From positions 1 to 19,762 of the forward strand of contig DGWE01000017.1 of the NCBI GenBank assembly GCA_002396065.1: a stretch of DNA of 19,762 bases, given 5' to 3'. Positions 1 to 6,967 of the stretch are shown here, one piece after another. A program made the translations under genes and the position numbers. This DNA is from Eubacteriaceae bacterium UBA4266 (GTDB taxonomy: Bacteria; Bacillota; Clostridia; Eubacteriales; Eubacteriaceae). A model generated the notes under the pieces. It ran no database searches and was not told the DNA's origin. It worked only from the letters and a program-made list of their open reading frames with translations. Each line of letters starts with the position of its first letter. Position 1 is the first letter of the stretch.

Positions 1-611
1 CCTGCAGCGTAGATTTCGATTGCTTCGTTGATCATCGGAACGAGGATTCTGTTGACGACGAAGCCAGCAGCTTCCTTAACCTGTACAGGAGTTTTGCCGA
101 TCGCAACAGCGATGTCTTTGATCTTCTGAACAGTTTCTTCAGATGTATTGTAGCCAGCGATGACTTCGATGAGCTTCATAACCGGTGCTGGGTTGAAGAA
201 GTGCATACCGATGACGTCACGGTTCACACCCTGAGCGATTTCAGTGATGGAAAGTGAAGATGTGTTGGATGCGAAGATGCATTCCGGTTTACAGATCTTG
301 TCGAGGTTCTGGAACATTTCATGTTTGAGTTCCATCTTTTCGAGGATTGCTTCGACGATCAGGTCGCAATCGCCAACAGTGTCTTTTTCAACCAAACCTG
401 TTGTGATTTTGCCTAAGATTGCGTCTTTCTTCGCTTCATCCATTCTGCCCTTGGATACGCTTCTTGCTAAATTCTTTTCGATTTTAGCTTTGCCGCCATC
501 TGCAAATTCCTGTTTGATATCGCAGAGAACAACTTCATAACCATCTGTCTGAGCAAATGCCTGAGCAATGCCAGATCCCATTGTACCAGCGCCAATTACG
601 CCAACTTTCAT
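1..611 (-). CDS. hbd: 3-hydroxybutyryl-CoA dehydrogenase (partial, C-terminus beyond left edge)
   Basis: This enzyme reduces acetoacetyl-CoA to (S)-3-hydroxybutyryl-CoA with NAD(P)H in the cytoplasm, the second step of the butyrate or chain-elongation pathway. About 203 codons are present of roughly 280 usual for the family. The start reads MKVGVIGAGTMGSGIAQAF, with the Rossmann GxGxxG dinucleotide loop at residues 7-12. Further in, SNTSSLSIT and HFFNPAP are the hallmark active-site segments of the family, the latter holding the catalytic His. The ATG at 609-611 is preceded by a GAGAGG ribosome binding site. The gene follows crt in the same direction after an 83-bp gap that contains a hairpin (651-676). 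In related bacteria bcd and etfBA often follow; here that would lie outside the window. Identification is secure from sequence; the butyrate role is inferred from neighbours. Confidence 0.95.
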   Translation of the reverse strand, partial: MKVGVIGAGTMGSGIAQAFAQTDGYEVVLCDIKQEFADGGKAKIEKNLARSVSKGRMDEAKKDAILGKITTGLVEKDTVGDCDLIVEAILEKMELKHEMFQNLDKICKPECIFASNTSSLSITEIAQGVNRDVIGMHFFNPAPVMKLIEVIAGYNTSEETVQKIKDIAVAIGKTPVQVKEAAGFVVNRILVPMINEAIEIYAA

Positions 612-650
612 ATTATTACCTCTCAAATATTTAAATCAATACACAAACAC

Positions 651-676
651 CGAGGGAAGATGGTCATCCTCCCTCG
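651..676 (-). other. Intercistronic hairpin between crt and hbd
   Basis: The arms CGAGGGA (651-657) and TCCCTCG (670-676) pair perfectly, followed by one A-C mismatch and a further 3-bp GAT/ATC pairing around a four-base GGTC loop. On the minus strand the hairpin is followed by GGTGTTTGTG rather than a clean U-run, so it is a poor intrinsic terminator. It is more likely an mRNA-processing or stability element, or a leaky attenuator, that sets hbd output relative to thlA-crt. The structure is seen directly; the role is inferred. Confidence 0.6.
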
Positions 677-694
677 AAAATCGTTGAAAATTAA

Positions 695-1471
695 TTATTT
701 GTTCTGGAACGGTTCGTGTTTCCGTTTTTCCATGAATGCTTTCATGCCTTCCTTCTGGTCGGCTGTTTCGAAGCAGTCAGAGAAATGTTTGACTTCAACC
801 TGAATCGCATCATCCATCGGCACGTCGATGCCTTCGTTCATCGCAGCCTTTGCAGCGCGGACTGCAATCGGTGCCTGAACCGCAATGCGGTTAGCGAGCT
901 TTTCAGCTGCCGGCATCAATTCATCCTGCGGATAAACAGCATTGACGAGACCCCATTTCAAAGCTTCTTCGGCTTTGATGTTGATGCTGGCGTAGATCAT
1001 TTCCTTCGCCTTGCCAACAGGGATTCTTCTCATCAATCTCTGGGTGCCGCCGAAACCTGGTGTGATGCCCAGGCCGACTTCTGGCTGACCAAACACAGCG
1101 TTGTCAGCAGCGATGCGGATGTCGCAGGCCATTGACAATTCACAGCCGCCGCCCAGTGCAAAACCGTTAACTGCAGCGATTACAGGAATCGGCAGGGTTT
1201 CGATTTTTCTGAATACACGGTTGCCGTGTTCGCAGAATTCTTTGCCTTCTGCTTTGGTGTCTTCAGCCATTTCACCGATATCAGCACCGGCAACAAATGA
1301 TTTTTTGCCGGCACCGGTGATGATTAAGCAGCGGATCGTGTCGTAATCAACCGCATCAATCACTTCTTCAAGGTCATTCAGGACCTGTGTGTTCAAAGCG
1401 TTGAGTGCTTTTTCACGGTTGATCGTGACGATTCCGATTAAATCTTTAGCTTCGTATGTAACAAAACTCAT
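695..1471 (-). CDS. crt: Short-chain enoyl-CoA hydratase / crotonase
   Basis: Crotonase reversibly dehydrates 3-hydroxybutyryl-CoA to crotonyl-CoA in the butyrate pathway. The product is 258 residues, the usual length. The family oxyanion-hole segment AVNGFALGGGCEL lies at about 100-112, and the two catalytic glutamates correspond to E111 (GGGCELSMACD) and E131 (GQPEVGLGITPGFGGTQRL). The CoA-binding SFVAGADI segment is at about 58-65. The chosen ATG (1469-1471) has a modest GAGTGG ribosome binding site. It is 39 bp downstream of thlA and 83 bp upstream of hbd in one minus-strand operon. Codons are mixed, clearly less G+C-rich than the neighbouring acc-fab operon, which would fit a highly expressed energy-metabolism gene. 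Both catalytic residues are present, so the specific assignment is well supported. Confidence 0.95.
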   Translation of the reverse strand: MSFVTYEAKDLIGIVTINREKALNALNTQVLNDLEEVIDAVDYDTIRCLIITGAGKKSFVAGADIGEMAEDTKAEGKEFCEHGNRVFRKIETLPIPVIAAVNGFALGGGCELSMACDIRIAADNAVFGQPEVGLGITPGFGGTQRLMRRIPVGKAKEMIYASINIKAEEALKWGLVNAVYPQDELMPAAEKLANRIAVQAPIAVRAAKAAMNEGIDVPMDDAIQVEVKHFSDCFETADQKEGMKAFMEKRKHEPFQNK

Positions 1472-1510
1472 ATTGCCACTCGACTTTCGTAAGTAGTTTC
1501 TAAAGCGAGC

Positions 1511-2695
1511 TTACTGCAGGTTTTCCCAAGCAGAAGCAACACCCATACCACCGCCGACGCAGAGTGATGCGAGACCTTTCTTGGATCCTCTCTTCGCCAT
1601 TTCGTACATCAGGGAAACAACGATTCTTGCACCGGAGCAGCCTACCGGGTGGCCAAGAGCGATACCGGAGCCGTTGACGTTGCATTTATCCATGTCGATG
1701 TGCAGGTCGCGGATGCAAGCGATAGCCTGAGCAGAGAATGCTTCGTTGAGTTCGATCAGATCGAAATCATCGATGGTTAAACCTGTGCGGTCGAACAGTT
1801 TGTGGCAAGCGTGGATCGGACCTAAGCCCATGACTTCTGGTTCGCAGCCAGCTGATGTACCGTTGATCCATCTCATTAACGGTTTGCAGCCGAGTTCTTC
1901 TGCTTTTTCAGCAGACATCATAACGAGAGCAGCAGCCCCATCGTTGATACCGGAAGCGTTAGCAGCAGTGATGACGCCGTCTTTCTTGAATGCCGGACGC
2001 AGTTTGCTGATGCTTTCCAGTGTAACGCCTTTACGCGGATGTTCGTCTGTATCGAAGACAAATTCTTTCTTGCGCTGTTTTACAGTGATTGGCACGATTT
2101 CATCTTTGAAGCGGCCAGATTCGATAGCTGCATTAGCTCTTTCCTGAGACATAACAGCGATCTTGTCGCATTCTTCACGAGTGATGCCGTATCTTTCAGC
2201 GATATTTTCAGCGGTAACGCCCATGTGATAGTGATTGAAGGTATCTTCCAGACCATCAGAGATCATCGTATCGAGGAATTCGCCAGCGCCCATTCTGTAA
2301 CCATAACGGCCGCCTGGAACGACGTACGGAGCTCTTGTCATGTTTTCCATACCACCAACGACAACGACATCTGCGTCGCCAGCTGTGATCATGTCAGCAC
2401 CGAGGTTGATGCACTTCATACCAGAACCGCAGAGGTTGTTTAATGTTAAAGCTGGTTTTTCAACAGGAATGCCTGCGTAAACAGCAGCCTGACGAGCAAC
2501 TGACTGGCCCTGTGCAGCCTGAAGGACACAGCCCATTAAAACTTCGTCAACGTCATCTGGCTTGATGCCTGCACGGTTGACCGCTTCTTTGATAACTGTT
2601 GAACCCAACTGGACAACAGGTACATCTTTCAAAGAACCTCCCATTGAACCGATAGCCGTACGGCAACCGCTGACAACTACAATTTCCTTAGCCAT
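1511..2695 (-). CDS. thlA: Acetyl-CoA C-acetyltransferase (thiolase)
   Basis: Thiolase condenses two acetyl-CoA to acetoacetyl-CoA, the entry to butyrate formation and reverse beta-oxidation. The 394 residues match the biosynthetic tetrameric thiolase family (about 390-395). The nucleophile is C89 in [11 protein letters not shown], the NEAFSAQA loop is present, and the catalytic pair is H349 ([10 protein letters not shown]) and C379 (CVGGGMG). The start at 2695 follows a strong GGAGGG site. It is the first gene of thlA-crt-hbd, with a consensus promoter about 95-120 bp upstream (2788-2815) and a leader that can form two stem-loops. It is divergent from accB across a 455-bp control region. A longer-chain beta-ketothiolase is possible if the host elongates to C6-C8, since sequence alone does not settle chain length. 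Confidence 0.95.
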   Translation of the reverse strand: MAKEIVVVSGCRTAIGSMGGSLKDVPVVQLGSTVIKEAVNRAGIKPDDVDEVLMGCVLQAAQGQSVARQAAVYAGIPVEKPALTLNNLCGSGMKCINLGADMITAGDADVVVVGGMENMTRAPYVVPGGRYGYRMGAGEFLDTMISDGLEDTFNHYHMGVTAENIAERYGITREECDKIAVMSQERANAAIESGRFKDEIVPITVKQRKKEFVFDTDEHPRKGVTLESISKLRPAFKKDGVITAANASGINDGAAALVMMSAEKAEELGCKPLMRWINGTSAGCEPEVMGLGPIHACHKLFDRTGLTIDDFDLIELNEAFSAQAIACIRDLHIDMDKCNVNGSGIALGHPVGCSGARIVVSLMYEMAKRGSKKGLASLCVGGGMGVASAWENLQ

Positions 2696-2729
2696 AAATT
2701 TCCCTCCATAAATTAATTTACAAAACTAA

Positions 2730-2747
2730 AATGTGAGTGTTCACATT
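2730..2747. promoter_or_regulatory. Palindrome in thlA leader (operator or attenuator hairpin)
   Basis: AATGTGAGTGTTCACATT has perfect 7-bp arms (2730-2736 and 2741-2747) around four bases. The TGTGA/TCACA half-sites resemble Crp/Fnr-family and, more loosely, Rex sites, but the spacing of four is that of Fnr rather than the six of Crp, and the register differs from Rex. On the thlA transcript the same sequence would fold as a hairpin followed by TTAGTTTT, so a weak attenuator is the main alternative. It lies about 40 nt downstream of the expected transcription start. Confidence 0.55.
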
Positions 2748-2755
2748 GTTATGGT

Positions 2756-2769
2756 GACCCTAGCGGGTC
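2756..2769. other. Small stem-loop GACCC/GGGTC in thlA leader
   Basis: GACCCTAGCGGGTC has 5-bp G+C-rich arms around a TAGC loop in an otherwise AT-rich region. With the palindrome at 2730-2747 it makes two consecutive stem-loops in the predicted 5' leader of thlA. It could be a leader structure that protects the mRNA, or half of a switch; no known riboswitch class is recognised. Confidence 0.4.
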
Positions 2770-2787
2770 TCTGTTAAAACTATAACA

Positions 2788-2815
2788 ATCATATCATACT
2801 TTATGAATTTGTCAA
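2788..2815 (-). promoter_or_regulatory. Sigma-A promoter for thlA-crt-hbd
   Basis: On the minus strand TTGACA (2815-2810) and TATGAT (2793-2788) are separated by 16 bp. The -35 box is a perfect consensus and the -10 has one mismatch. Transcription would start near 2781, giving a leader of about 85 nt before thlA. Seen directly; activity is inferred. Confidence 0.75.
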
Positions 2816-3005
2816 TAAGATTTCATTATTTTGCAAATTATTACTCTTTTTATTTTACCGTTTTTAAGAAAGATTCAATTCAAAATAAAAGGGTTGCAGT
2901 CTTTCTACATATTATATAAAAATTTTCGGCCTTCTGCATCAAGTTCAATTTAAATTTTCTAAAAATTAAAAATTTTCTTTGATATGCGCTTATCTTATTT
3001 TTTTC

Positions 3006-3034
3006 TGCGCATGATCTGTATTTCATGCTATAAT
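3006..3034 (+). promoter_or_regulatory. Extended -10 promoter for the acc-fab operon
   Basis: TGCTATAAT at 3026-3034 is a perfect extended -10 element. At 17 bp upstream the -35 position (3006-3011, TGCGCA) is far from consensus, which extended -10 promoters tolerate and which suggests a regulated or activator-assisted promoter. Transcription would start near 3041 with a leader of about 110 nt. It is the only clear promoter found for the roughly 9.6-kb operon. Confidence 0.7.
3009..3028. promoter_or_regulatory. Candidate repressor operator in the acc-fab promoter
   Basis: GCATGA (3009-3014) and its exact reverse complement TCATGC (3023-3028) are separated by 8 bp and fill the spacer between the -35 and -10 positions, where a bound dimer would block RNA polymerase. 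A second inverted pair, ATGCGC (2984-2989) and GCGCAT (3007-3012), overlaps it. Neither matches published FapR sites or the TTTGAT-ATCAAA type FabT motif as I know them. The FabT-like product of the last operon gene is the obvious candidate ligand; this is inference. Confidence 0.45.
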
Positions 3035-3150
3035 GTTGACGAATATCTAAAAATTTTTAAGCAATCCAGGTGGAAAGCAAATTTTCATCTTTTATTTACA
3101 AATCAATTCTGGAATCAATTCTTATTGAAAAGATTTTACACGGAGGCAGT

Positions 3151-3630
3151 ATGGAGTTTAACGAAATTCTCGAATTAATCGATCGTTTTGATCAAAGCGA
3201 CGCCGTTTCATTAAAATGGACCCACGAGGGCGACGCGCTCGTTCTGAAAAAAGCCGGCGCTTATCCGGCAAAAGCGGTGGCAGCCGCCGCTGCACCAGCC
3301 GTCGTGCCGGCCGCTGCGCCCGCTGCACCGGCGCCAGCGCCTGCAGTCGATGCGCCGGAAACAAAGGACACACCGGAAGCTGAAAGCGCCGGCGACACGA
3401 TCAACGCGCCGTTGGTCGGCACCTTCTATCAAGCGCCGTCACCAGATGACCCGCCTTACGTCAAGGCCGGCGACACCGTACATCAGGGTGACACGGTCGG
3501 CCTCATCGAAGCGATGAAAATGATGAGCGAAATCCCGGCGCCCTTTGACTGCGAAATTCTCGAAGTGCTCAAAGAAAACGCCACGATGGCCGAATTCGAC
3601 GAACCGCTGATGCGCGTCAGAAAGCTGTAA
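3151..3630 (+). CDS. accB: Biotin carboxyl carrier protein of acetyl-CoA carboxylase
   Basis: AccB carries the biotin that shuttles carboxylate between AccC and AccAD in malonyl-CoA synthesis. The protein is 159 residues. An N-terminal helical segment (1-35) leads into a flexible Ala/Pro-rich linker (about 40-80) and a C-terminal biotinyl domain (about 83-159). The biotinylated lysine is K123 in EAMKMM. The ATG at 3151 was chosen over an in-frame upstream ATG at 3070 because GGAGG (3142-3146) lies just before it and because the biotin carboxyl carrier family begins with this MEFNEILELI-type helix. It heads the acc-fab operon, and accC starts 3 bp after its stop, so translation is probably coupled and AccB:AccC stoichiometry held. 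Confidence 0.96.
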   Translation: MEFNEILELIDRFDQSDAVSLKWTHEGDALVLKKAGAYPAKAVAAAAAPAVVPAAAPAAPAPAPAVDAPETKDTPEAESAGDTINAPLVGTFYQAPSPDDPPYVKAGDTVHQGDTVGLIEAMKMMSEIPAPFDCEILEVLKENATMAEFDEPLMRVRKL

Positions 3631-3633
3631 GCC

Positions 3634-5061
3634 ATGTTCCGTCGAATACTCATTGCCAACCGCGGCGAAATCGCGGTCCGCGTGATCCGCGCCTGCACTG
3701 AAATGGGCATCGAATCCGTGGCTGTCTATTCCACTGCCGACAAAGACTCACTTCACGTGCAGCTGGCCACCCGCGCGGTCTGTATCGGACCGCCGCCAGC
3801 TAAAGACAGCTACCTCAACGAAAACGCCATTCTTCAGGTCGCCAAATCGACCCGATGCGAAGCCATCCACCCCGGATACGGCTTTTTGTCTGAAAATGCC
3901 GATTTCGCTGACCGCTGTGCCGATGAGGGCCTCGTCTTTATCGGGCCCTCCGGTGACGCCATCAGAAAAATGGGCGACAAGGCCGCGGCCCGCGAGCTGA
4001 TGCAGGCGAACGGCGTCCCGGTCGTGCCCGGCAGCGACGGCAGCGTATCCCTCGAAGAAGGGCAGAAGATCGCTGACGAAATCGGCTACCCAGTTCTGAT
4101 CAAGGCTGCAGCCGGCGGCGGCGGGCGCGGCATGCGCAACGTCGACCGCCCCGAGGATTTCGCCGCGAAATTTGCAGAAGCCCAGTCCGAAACCGTCGCC
4201 AATTTCGGTGACGACCACATGTACGTCGAAAAGTTAATTCAAAATCCTCACCACATCGAATTCCAGGTGATGGCCGATACCAAGGGCCACGTCGTGCACT
4301 TCGGCGAACGGGAATGCTCTATCCAGCGCAAACACCAGAAACTCATCGAAGAGAGCCCGTCCCATCTGCTGACGCCGGAAGTACGCGAGGAAATGGGCGC
4401 AGCCGCGGTGAAGGCAGCCAAGGCCGCCAATTACGCGGGCGCCGGCACCATCGAATTCGTGATGGACGACGATCTGCACTATTACTTCATCGAAATGAAC
4501 ACCCGAATTCAGGTGGAACATCCAGTGACTGAACAAGTCTGCGGCGTCGACCTCGTCCGCGAACAGATCCGCGTCGCTGCCGGTCTGCCGCTGTCCTACG
4601 AACAGAAGGACATCCACCAGAAGGGCTGGGCCATCGAATGCCGCATCAACGCGGAAGACCCGATGAACGATTTCCGTCCTTCTCCAGGCAAAACGAATTT
4701 CGTCCACTTCCCCGGCGGACCAGGCTGCCGCATCGACTCTCTGCTCTACAACGGCTACACGATGAACCCGTTTTACGACAGCCTCGTCGTGAAAATCATC
4801 GCATCCGGCAATTCTAGACTTGAAGCGATCCAGCGGATGCGCCGCATGCTCGAGGAACTGGTCATCGACGGCTACCCGACGACCGCGGAGCTGTGCTACC
4901 TGATCATGCATCACACCGCCTTTGTCCACGGCAATTACAACACCGGCTTCATCGAAAGCGAGTACGACACCCTGCTCAAGTGGAACCGGGTCGGCGCCGG
5001 GCTGGACCCCATCGACATCGGCGATACCCAATTATCTAAAGATGAAGGAGATCGATCATGA
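3634..5061 (+). CDS. accC: Biotin carboxylase subunit of acetyl-CoA carboxylase
   Basis: AccC carboxylates AccB-biotin using ATP and bicarbonate. It has the biotin-carboxylase N domain (FRRILIANRGEIAVRVIRA), an ATP-grasp domain with the GGGGRGMR loop at 161-168, and a C domain. Expected catalytic residues are visible: GERECSIQRKHQK (C228, K236) and EMNTRIQVEHPVTE (E287, R291, E295). It is 475 residues against about 445-450 usually; the extra C-terminal tail (roughly 455-475) contains the accD ribosome binding site (GAAGGAG, 5044-5050), so the extension may serve coupling rather than catalysis. Its stop overlaps the accD start in ATGA (5058-5061). The start at 3634 has only a weak ribosome binding site, consistent with coupling to accB. 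Confidence 0.97.
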   Translation: MFRRILIANRGEIAVRVIRACTEMGIESVAVYSTADKDSLHVQLATRAVCIGPPPAKDSYLNENAILQVAKSTRCEAIHPGYGFLSENADFADRCADEGLVFIGPSGDAIRKMGDKAAARELMQANGVPVVPGSDGSVSLEEGQKIADEIGYPVLIKAAAGGGGRGMRNVDRPEDFAAKFAEAQSETVANFGDDHMYVEKLIQNPHHIEFQVMADTKGHVVHFGERECSIQRKHQKLIEESPSHLLTPEVREEMGAAAVKAAKAANYAGAGTIEFVMDDDLHYYFIEMNTRIQVEHPVTEQVCGVDLVREQIRVAAGLPLSYEQKDIHQKGWAIECRINAEDPMNDFRPSPGKTNFVHFPGGPGCRIDSLLYNGYTMNPFYDSLVVKIIASGNSRLEAIQRMRRMLEELVIDGYPTTAELCYLIMHHTAFVHGNYNTGFIESEYDTLLKWNRVGAGLDPIDIGDTQLSKDEGDRS

Positions 5062-5930
5062 GCAGCAACCCATTTCAAAAGCGCCGTGAAGAAATCTTCA
5101 ACCTCAAGGCCCTTCGGGAACGGCGCAGCATCACGACGATGCCCGACGCGATCCCAGTTCAGCAGCGCACGACGATTTGTCCCAAGTGCGGTCACGCGCT
5201 GACCCTGGACGAGCTCGAAGCCAATCTGCACGTCTGCCGCTGCGGCTACCACTTTCCGATCGGCTCCCACTACCGCCTCCAGCTCACGATGGACCCAGGC
5301 ACGATTCGGGAAATCGCCAAGGGTGTCAAGCCCTTCGACTGGCTCCATTTCCCAGGCTATCCGGAAAAACTCAAGGCACAGCGGAAGAAATCCGGCTCCA
5401 CCGAAGGCGTCTCCGCCGTGCGCGGGAAAATCGGCGGCTACCCTGTAGTCGTCGCCGCGATGGACACCCGCTTCTTCATGGGCTCGATGGGCTCCGCCGT
5501 CGGCGAACGCATCACCCAGGCTATCGAATTGGCTGAACGCAAAAAATGGCCGCTGATCTTATTCTGTGCCAGCGGCGGCGCGCGGATGCAGGAAGGCATC
5601 ATCAGCCTGATGCAGATGGCCAAGACCAGCGCCGCGATGGAACGGCTCTCCCGTAAGGGTGTGCTGTCAGTCATCGTGCTGACCCACCCAACCACCGGCG
5701 GTGTCACAGCCAGCTTCGCGATGCTCGGCGACATCACCCTCGCCGAACCCGGCGCGCTGATCGGCTTCGCCGGCCCCCGCGTCATCGAACAGACCATCGG
5801 CGAAAAGCTGCCGGAAGGTTTTCAGCGCGCGGAATTCCAGCAGGAACACGGTTTTGTCGATCAAATCGTCCCCCGGCGGGACATGCGCAAGACGTTGATT
5901 CAGATCCTGCGCCTGCACGACCGCTCCTGA
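5058..5930 (+). CDS. accD: Acetyl-CoA carboxylase carboxyltransferase subunit beta
   Basis: AccD with AccA moves the carboxyl group from AccB-biotin to acetyl-CoA, giving malonyl-CoA. The 290 residues carry an N-terminal zinc ribbon and a crotonase-fold carboxyltransferase domain (about 90-285) with CASGGARMQEG, THPTTGGVTASFA and AEPGALIGFAGPRVIEQT. The zinc ribbon is C41-x2-C44-x15-C60-x1-C62, one residue shorter in the last pair than the usual C-x2-C-x15-C-x2-C. Nucleotides here (GTC TGC CGC TGC GGC) are in frame with strong homology on both sides, so a frameshift is not the explanation. The start overlaps the accC stop by 4 bp. A 36-bp gap separates it from accA. Confidence 0.96.
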   Translation: MSSNPFQKRREEIFNLKALRERRSITTMPDAIPVQQRTTICPKCGHALTLDELEANLHVCRCGYHFPIGSHYRLQLTMDPGTIREIAKGVKPFDWLHFPGYPEKLKAQRKKSGSTEGVSAVRGKIGGYPVVVAAMDTRFFMGSMGSAVGERITQAIELAERKKWPLILFCASGGARMQEGIISLMQMAKTSAAMERLSRKGVLSVIVLTHPTTGGVTASFAMLGDITLAEPGALIGFAGPRVIEQTIGEKLPEGFQRAEFQQEHGFVDQIVPRRDMRKTLIQILRLHDRS

Positions 5931-5966
5931 AAAATCCATTAAGATTTAGATAAGAGAAAGGAAAAG

Positions 5967-6938
5967 ATGGCGAATCAAGACAATTCGAATCTTTCGGTCC
6001 GCGAGTTTGAAACGCGGATCGACCGCCTGGACAAACGTATCCAGGACATCGGCGATCCCATCACGCCGGCCGACGTCGTCCAGCTTCAGCAGCTTCAGCG
6101 CGACCGCGACGAGCTGCTGCACCTGTGCGCCAACCCGACACCGGTGGACCGCGTCTACCTGGCGCGCCACCCCGGCCGCCCCGGCGTGGTCGACTACGTC
6201 GCCCATTTATTCACCGATTTCTTTGAACAGCGCGGCGACCGCCTCTACCGAGAAGACCCGAGTATTTACGGCGGCATCGCGATGTTCGACAACCACCCGG
6301 TGACCGTCATTGGCACCCGCAAGGGCAAAACCCTTCAGGAAAATCTCGCCTGCCATTTCGGCATGCCCTGCCCAGAAGGTTACCGCAAGGCCAGACGGCT
6401 GATGCACCAGGCTGAAAAATTCAAACGGCCGATCATCACCTTCGTCGACACCGCCGGCGCTTACCCCGGCAAGGAAGCTGAGGAAAACGGCCAGGGCGAA
6501 GCCATCGCCCGCAACCTGGCTGAAATGAGTCAGCTGCGCGTGCCGATCATCGCCGTATTCACCGGCGAGGGCGGCAGCGGCGGCGCTTTAGCTCTCGGCG
6601 TGGCCAACCATTTGATCATGCTGGAAAACGCGATTTACTCGATTTTAAGCCCTGAGGGCTTTGCCAGCATTCTCTGGAAGGATCCCAGCCGCAGCGATGA
6701 GGCCTGCTCGGTCATGAAGCTCACCGCTCAGGATCTCTACGACCTGAAGGTCGCGGACGAAATCGTCAAAGAGCCCCTCGGCGGCGCGCACCGCGATCCC
6801 GATGCTGTGTACCACGCGCTGCGCGGCGCGATCCGCAAAAACCTGCGCATCCTTTCGCGCCTGAGCGGCAGCGAGCTGGTCAACCGCCGCATCGCCAAAT
6901 TCAGGGCGTACGGCATAGTCGATACGAGAAATTCGTAA
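5967..6938 (+). CDS. accA: Acetyl-CoA carboxylase carboxyltransferase subunit alpha
   Basis: AccA forms the heterotetrameric carboxyltransferase with AccD. At 323 residues it has the normal length. An N-terminal helical region (about 10-55) is followed by the carboxyltransferase domain with QRGDRLYREDPSIYGGIA (88-105), FVDTAGAYPG (159-168) and the oxyanion-forming GEGGSGGALALG (200-211). SPEGFASILWKD near 228-239 is also typical of the family. The ATG at 5967 follows AAAGGAAAAG. Fourth gene of the acc-fab operon, it completes acetyl-CoA carboxylase directly before the fab genes. The 29-bp gap before fabH is locally AT-rich but holds no clear promoter. Confidence 0.97.
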   Translation: MANQDNSNLSVREFETRIDRLDKRIQDIGDPITPADVVQLQQLQRDRDELLHLCANPTPVDRVYLARHPGRPGVVDYVAHLFTDFFEQRGDRLYREDPSIYGGIAMFDNHPVTVIGTRKGKTLQENLACHFGMPCPEGYRKARRLMHQAEKFKRPIITFVDTAGAYPGKEAEENGQGEAIARNLAEMSQLRVPIIAVFTGEGGSGGALALGVANHLIMLENAIYSILSPEGFASILWKDPSRSDEACSVMKLTAQDLYDLKVADEIVKEPLGGAHRDPDAVYHALRGAIRKNLRILSRLSGSELVNRRIAKFRAYGIVDTRNS

Positions 6939-6967
6939 CCCCCATTGAAAGTTGAGGCTTTAATTTT

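Larger units (their letters stand above)
2696..3150. other. Divergent thlA / accB control region
   Basis: This 455-bp gap holds no convincing gene. It is very AT-rich beside the G+C-rich acc-fab operon. It contains the thlA promoter and leader structures (2730-2815), the accB promoter (3006-3034) with an operator-like palindrome, and a 10-bp direct repeat in the accB leader (AATCAATTCT at 3101-3110 and 3113-3122). A 9-bp repeat AAATTTTCT occurs at 2952-2960 and 2970-2978, and TTCAATT at 2874-2880 and 2944-2950; in such AT-rich sequence these may be chance. The stretch 2820-2980 shows no other recognisable element. Confidence 0.7.

Noticed and set aside
2756..2815. T-box or metabolite riboswitch in the thlA leader
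   Set aside because: The leader is only about 85 nt, has just two short stem-loops and lacks a T-box sequence or any conserved riboswitch core I recognise.
3070..3150. N-terminal extension of accB from an upstream ATG
   Set aside because: The extension is AT-rich leader sequence with no AccB homology; GGAGG directly precedes the ATG at 3151.
4234..5031. Minus-strand open frame of 265 codons opposite accC
   Set aside because: Same cause: lack of stop codons opposite G+C-rich codons. accC covers it with all catalytic residues.
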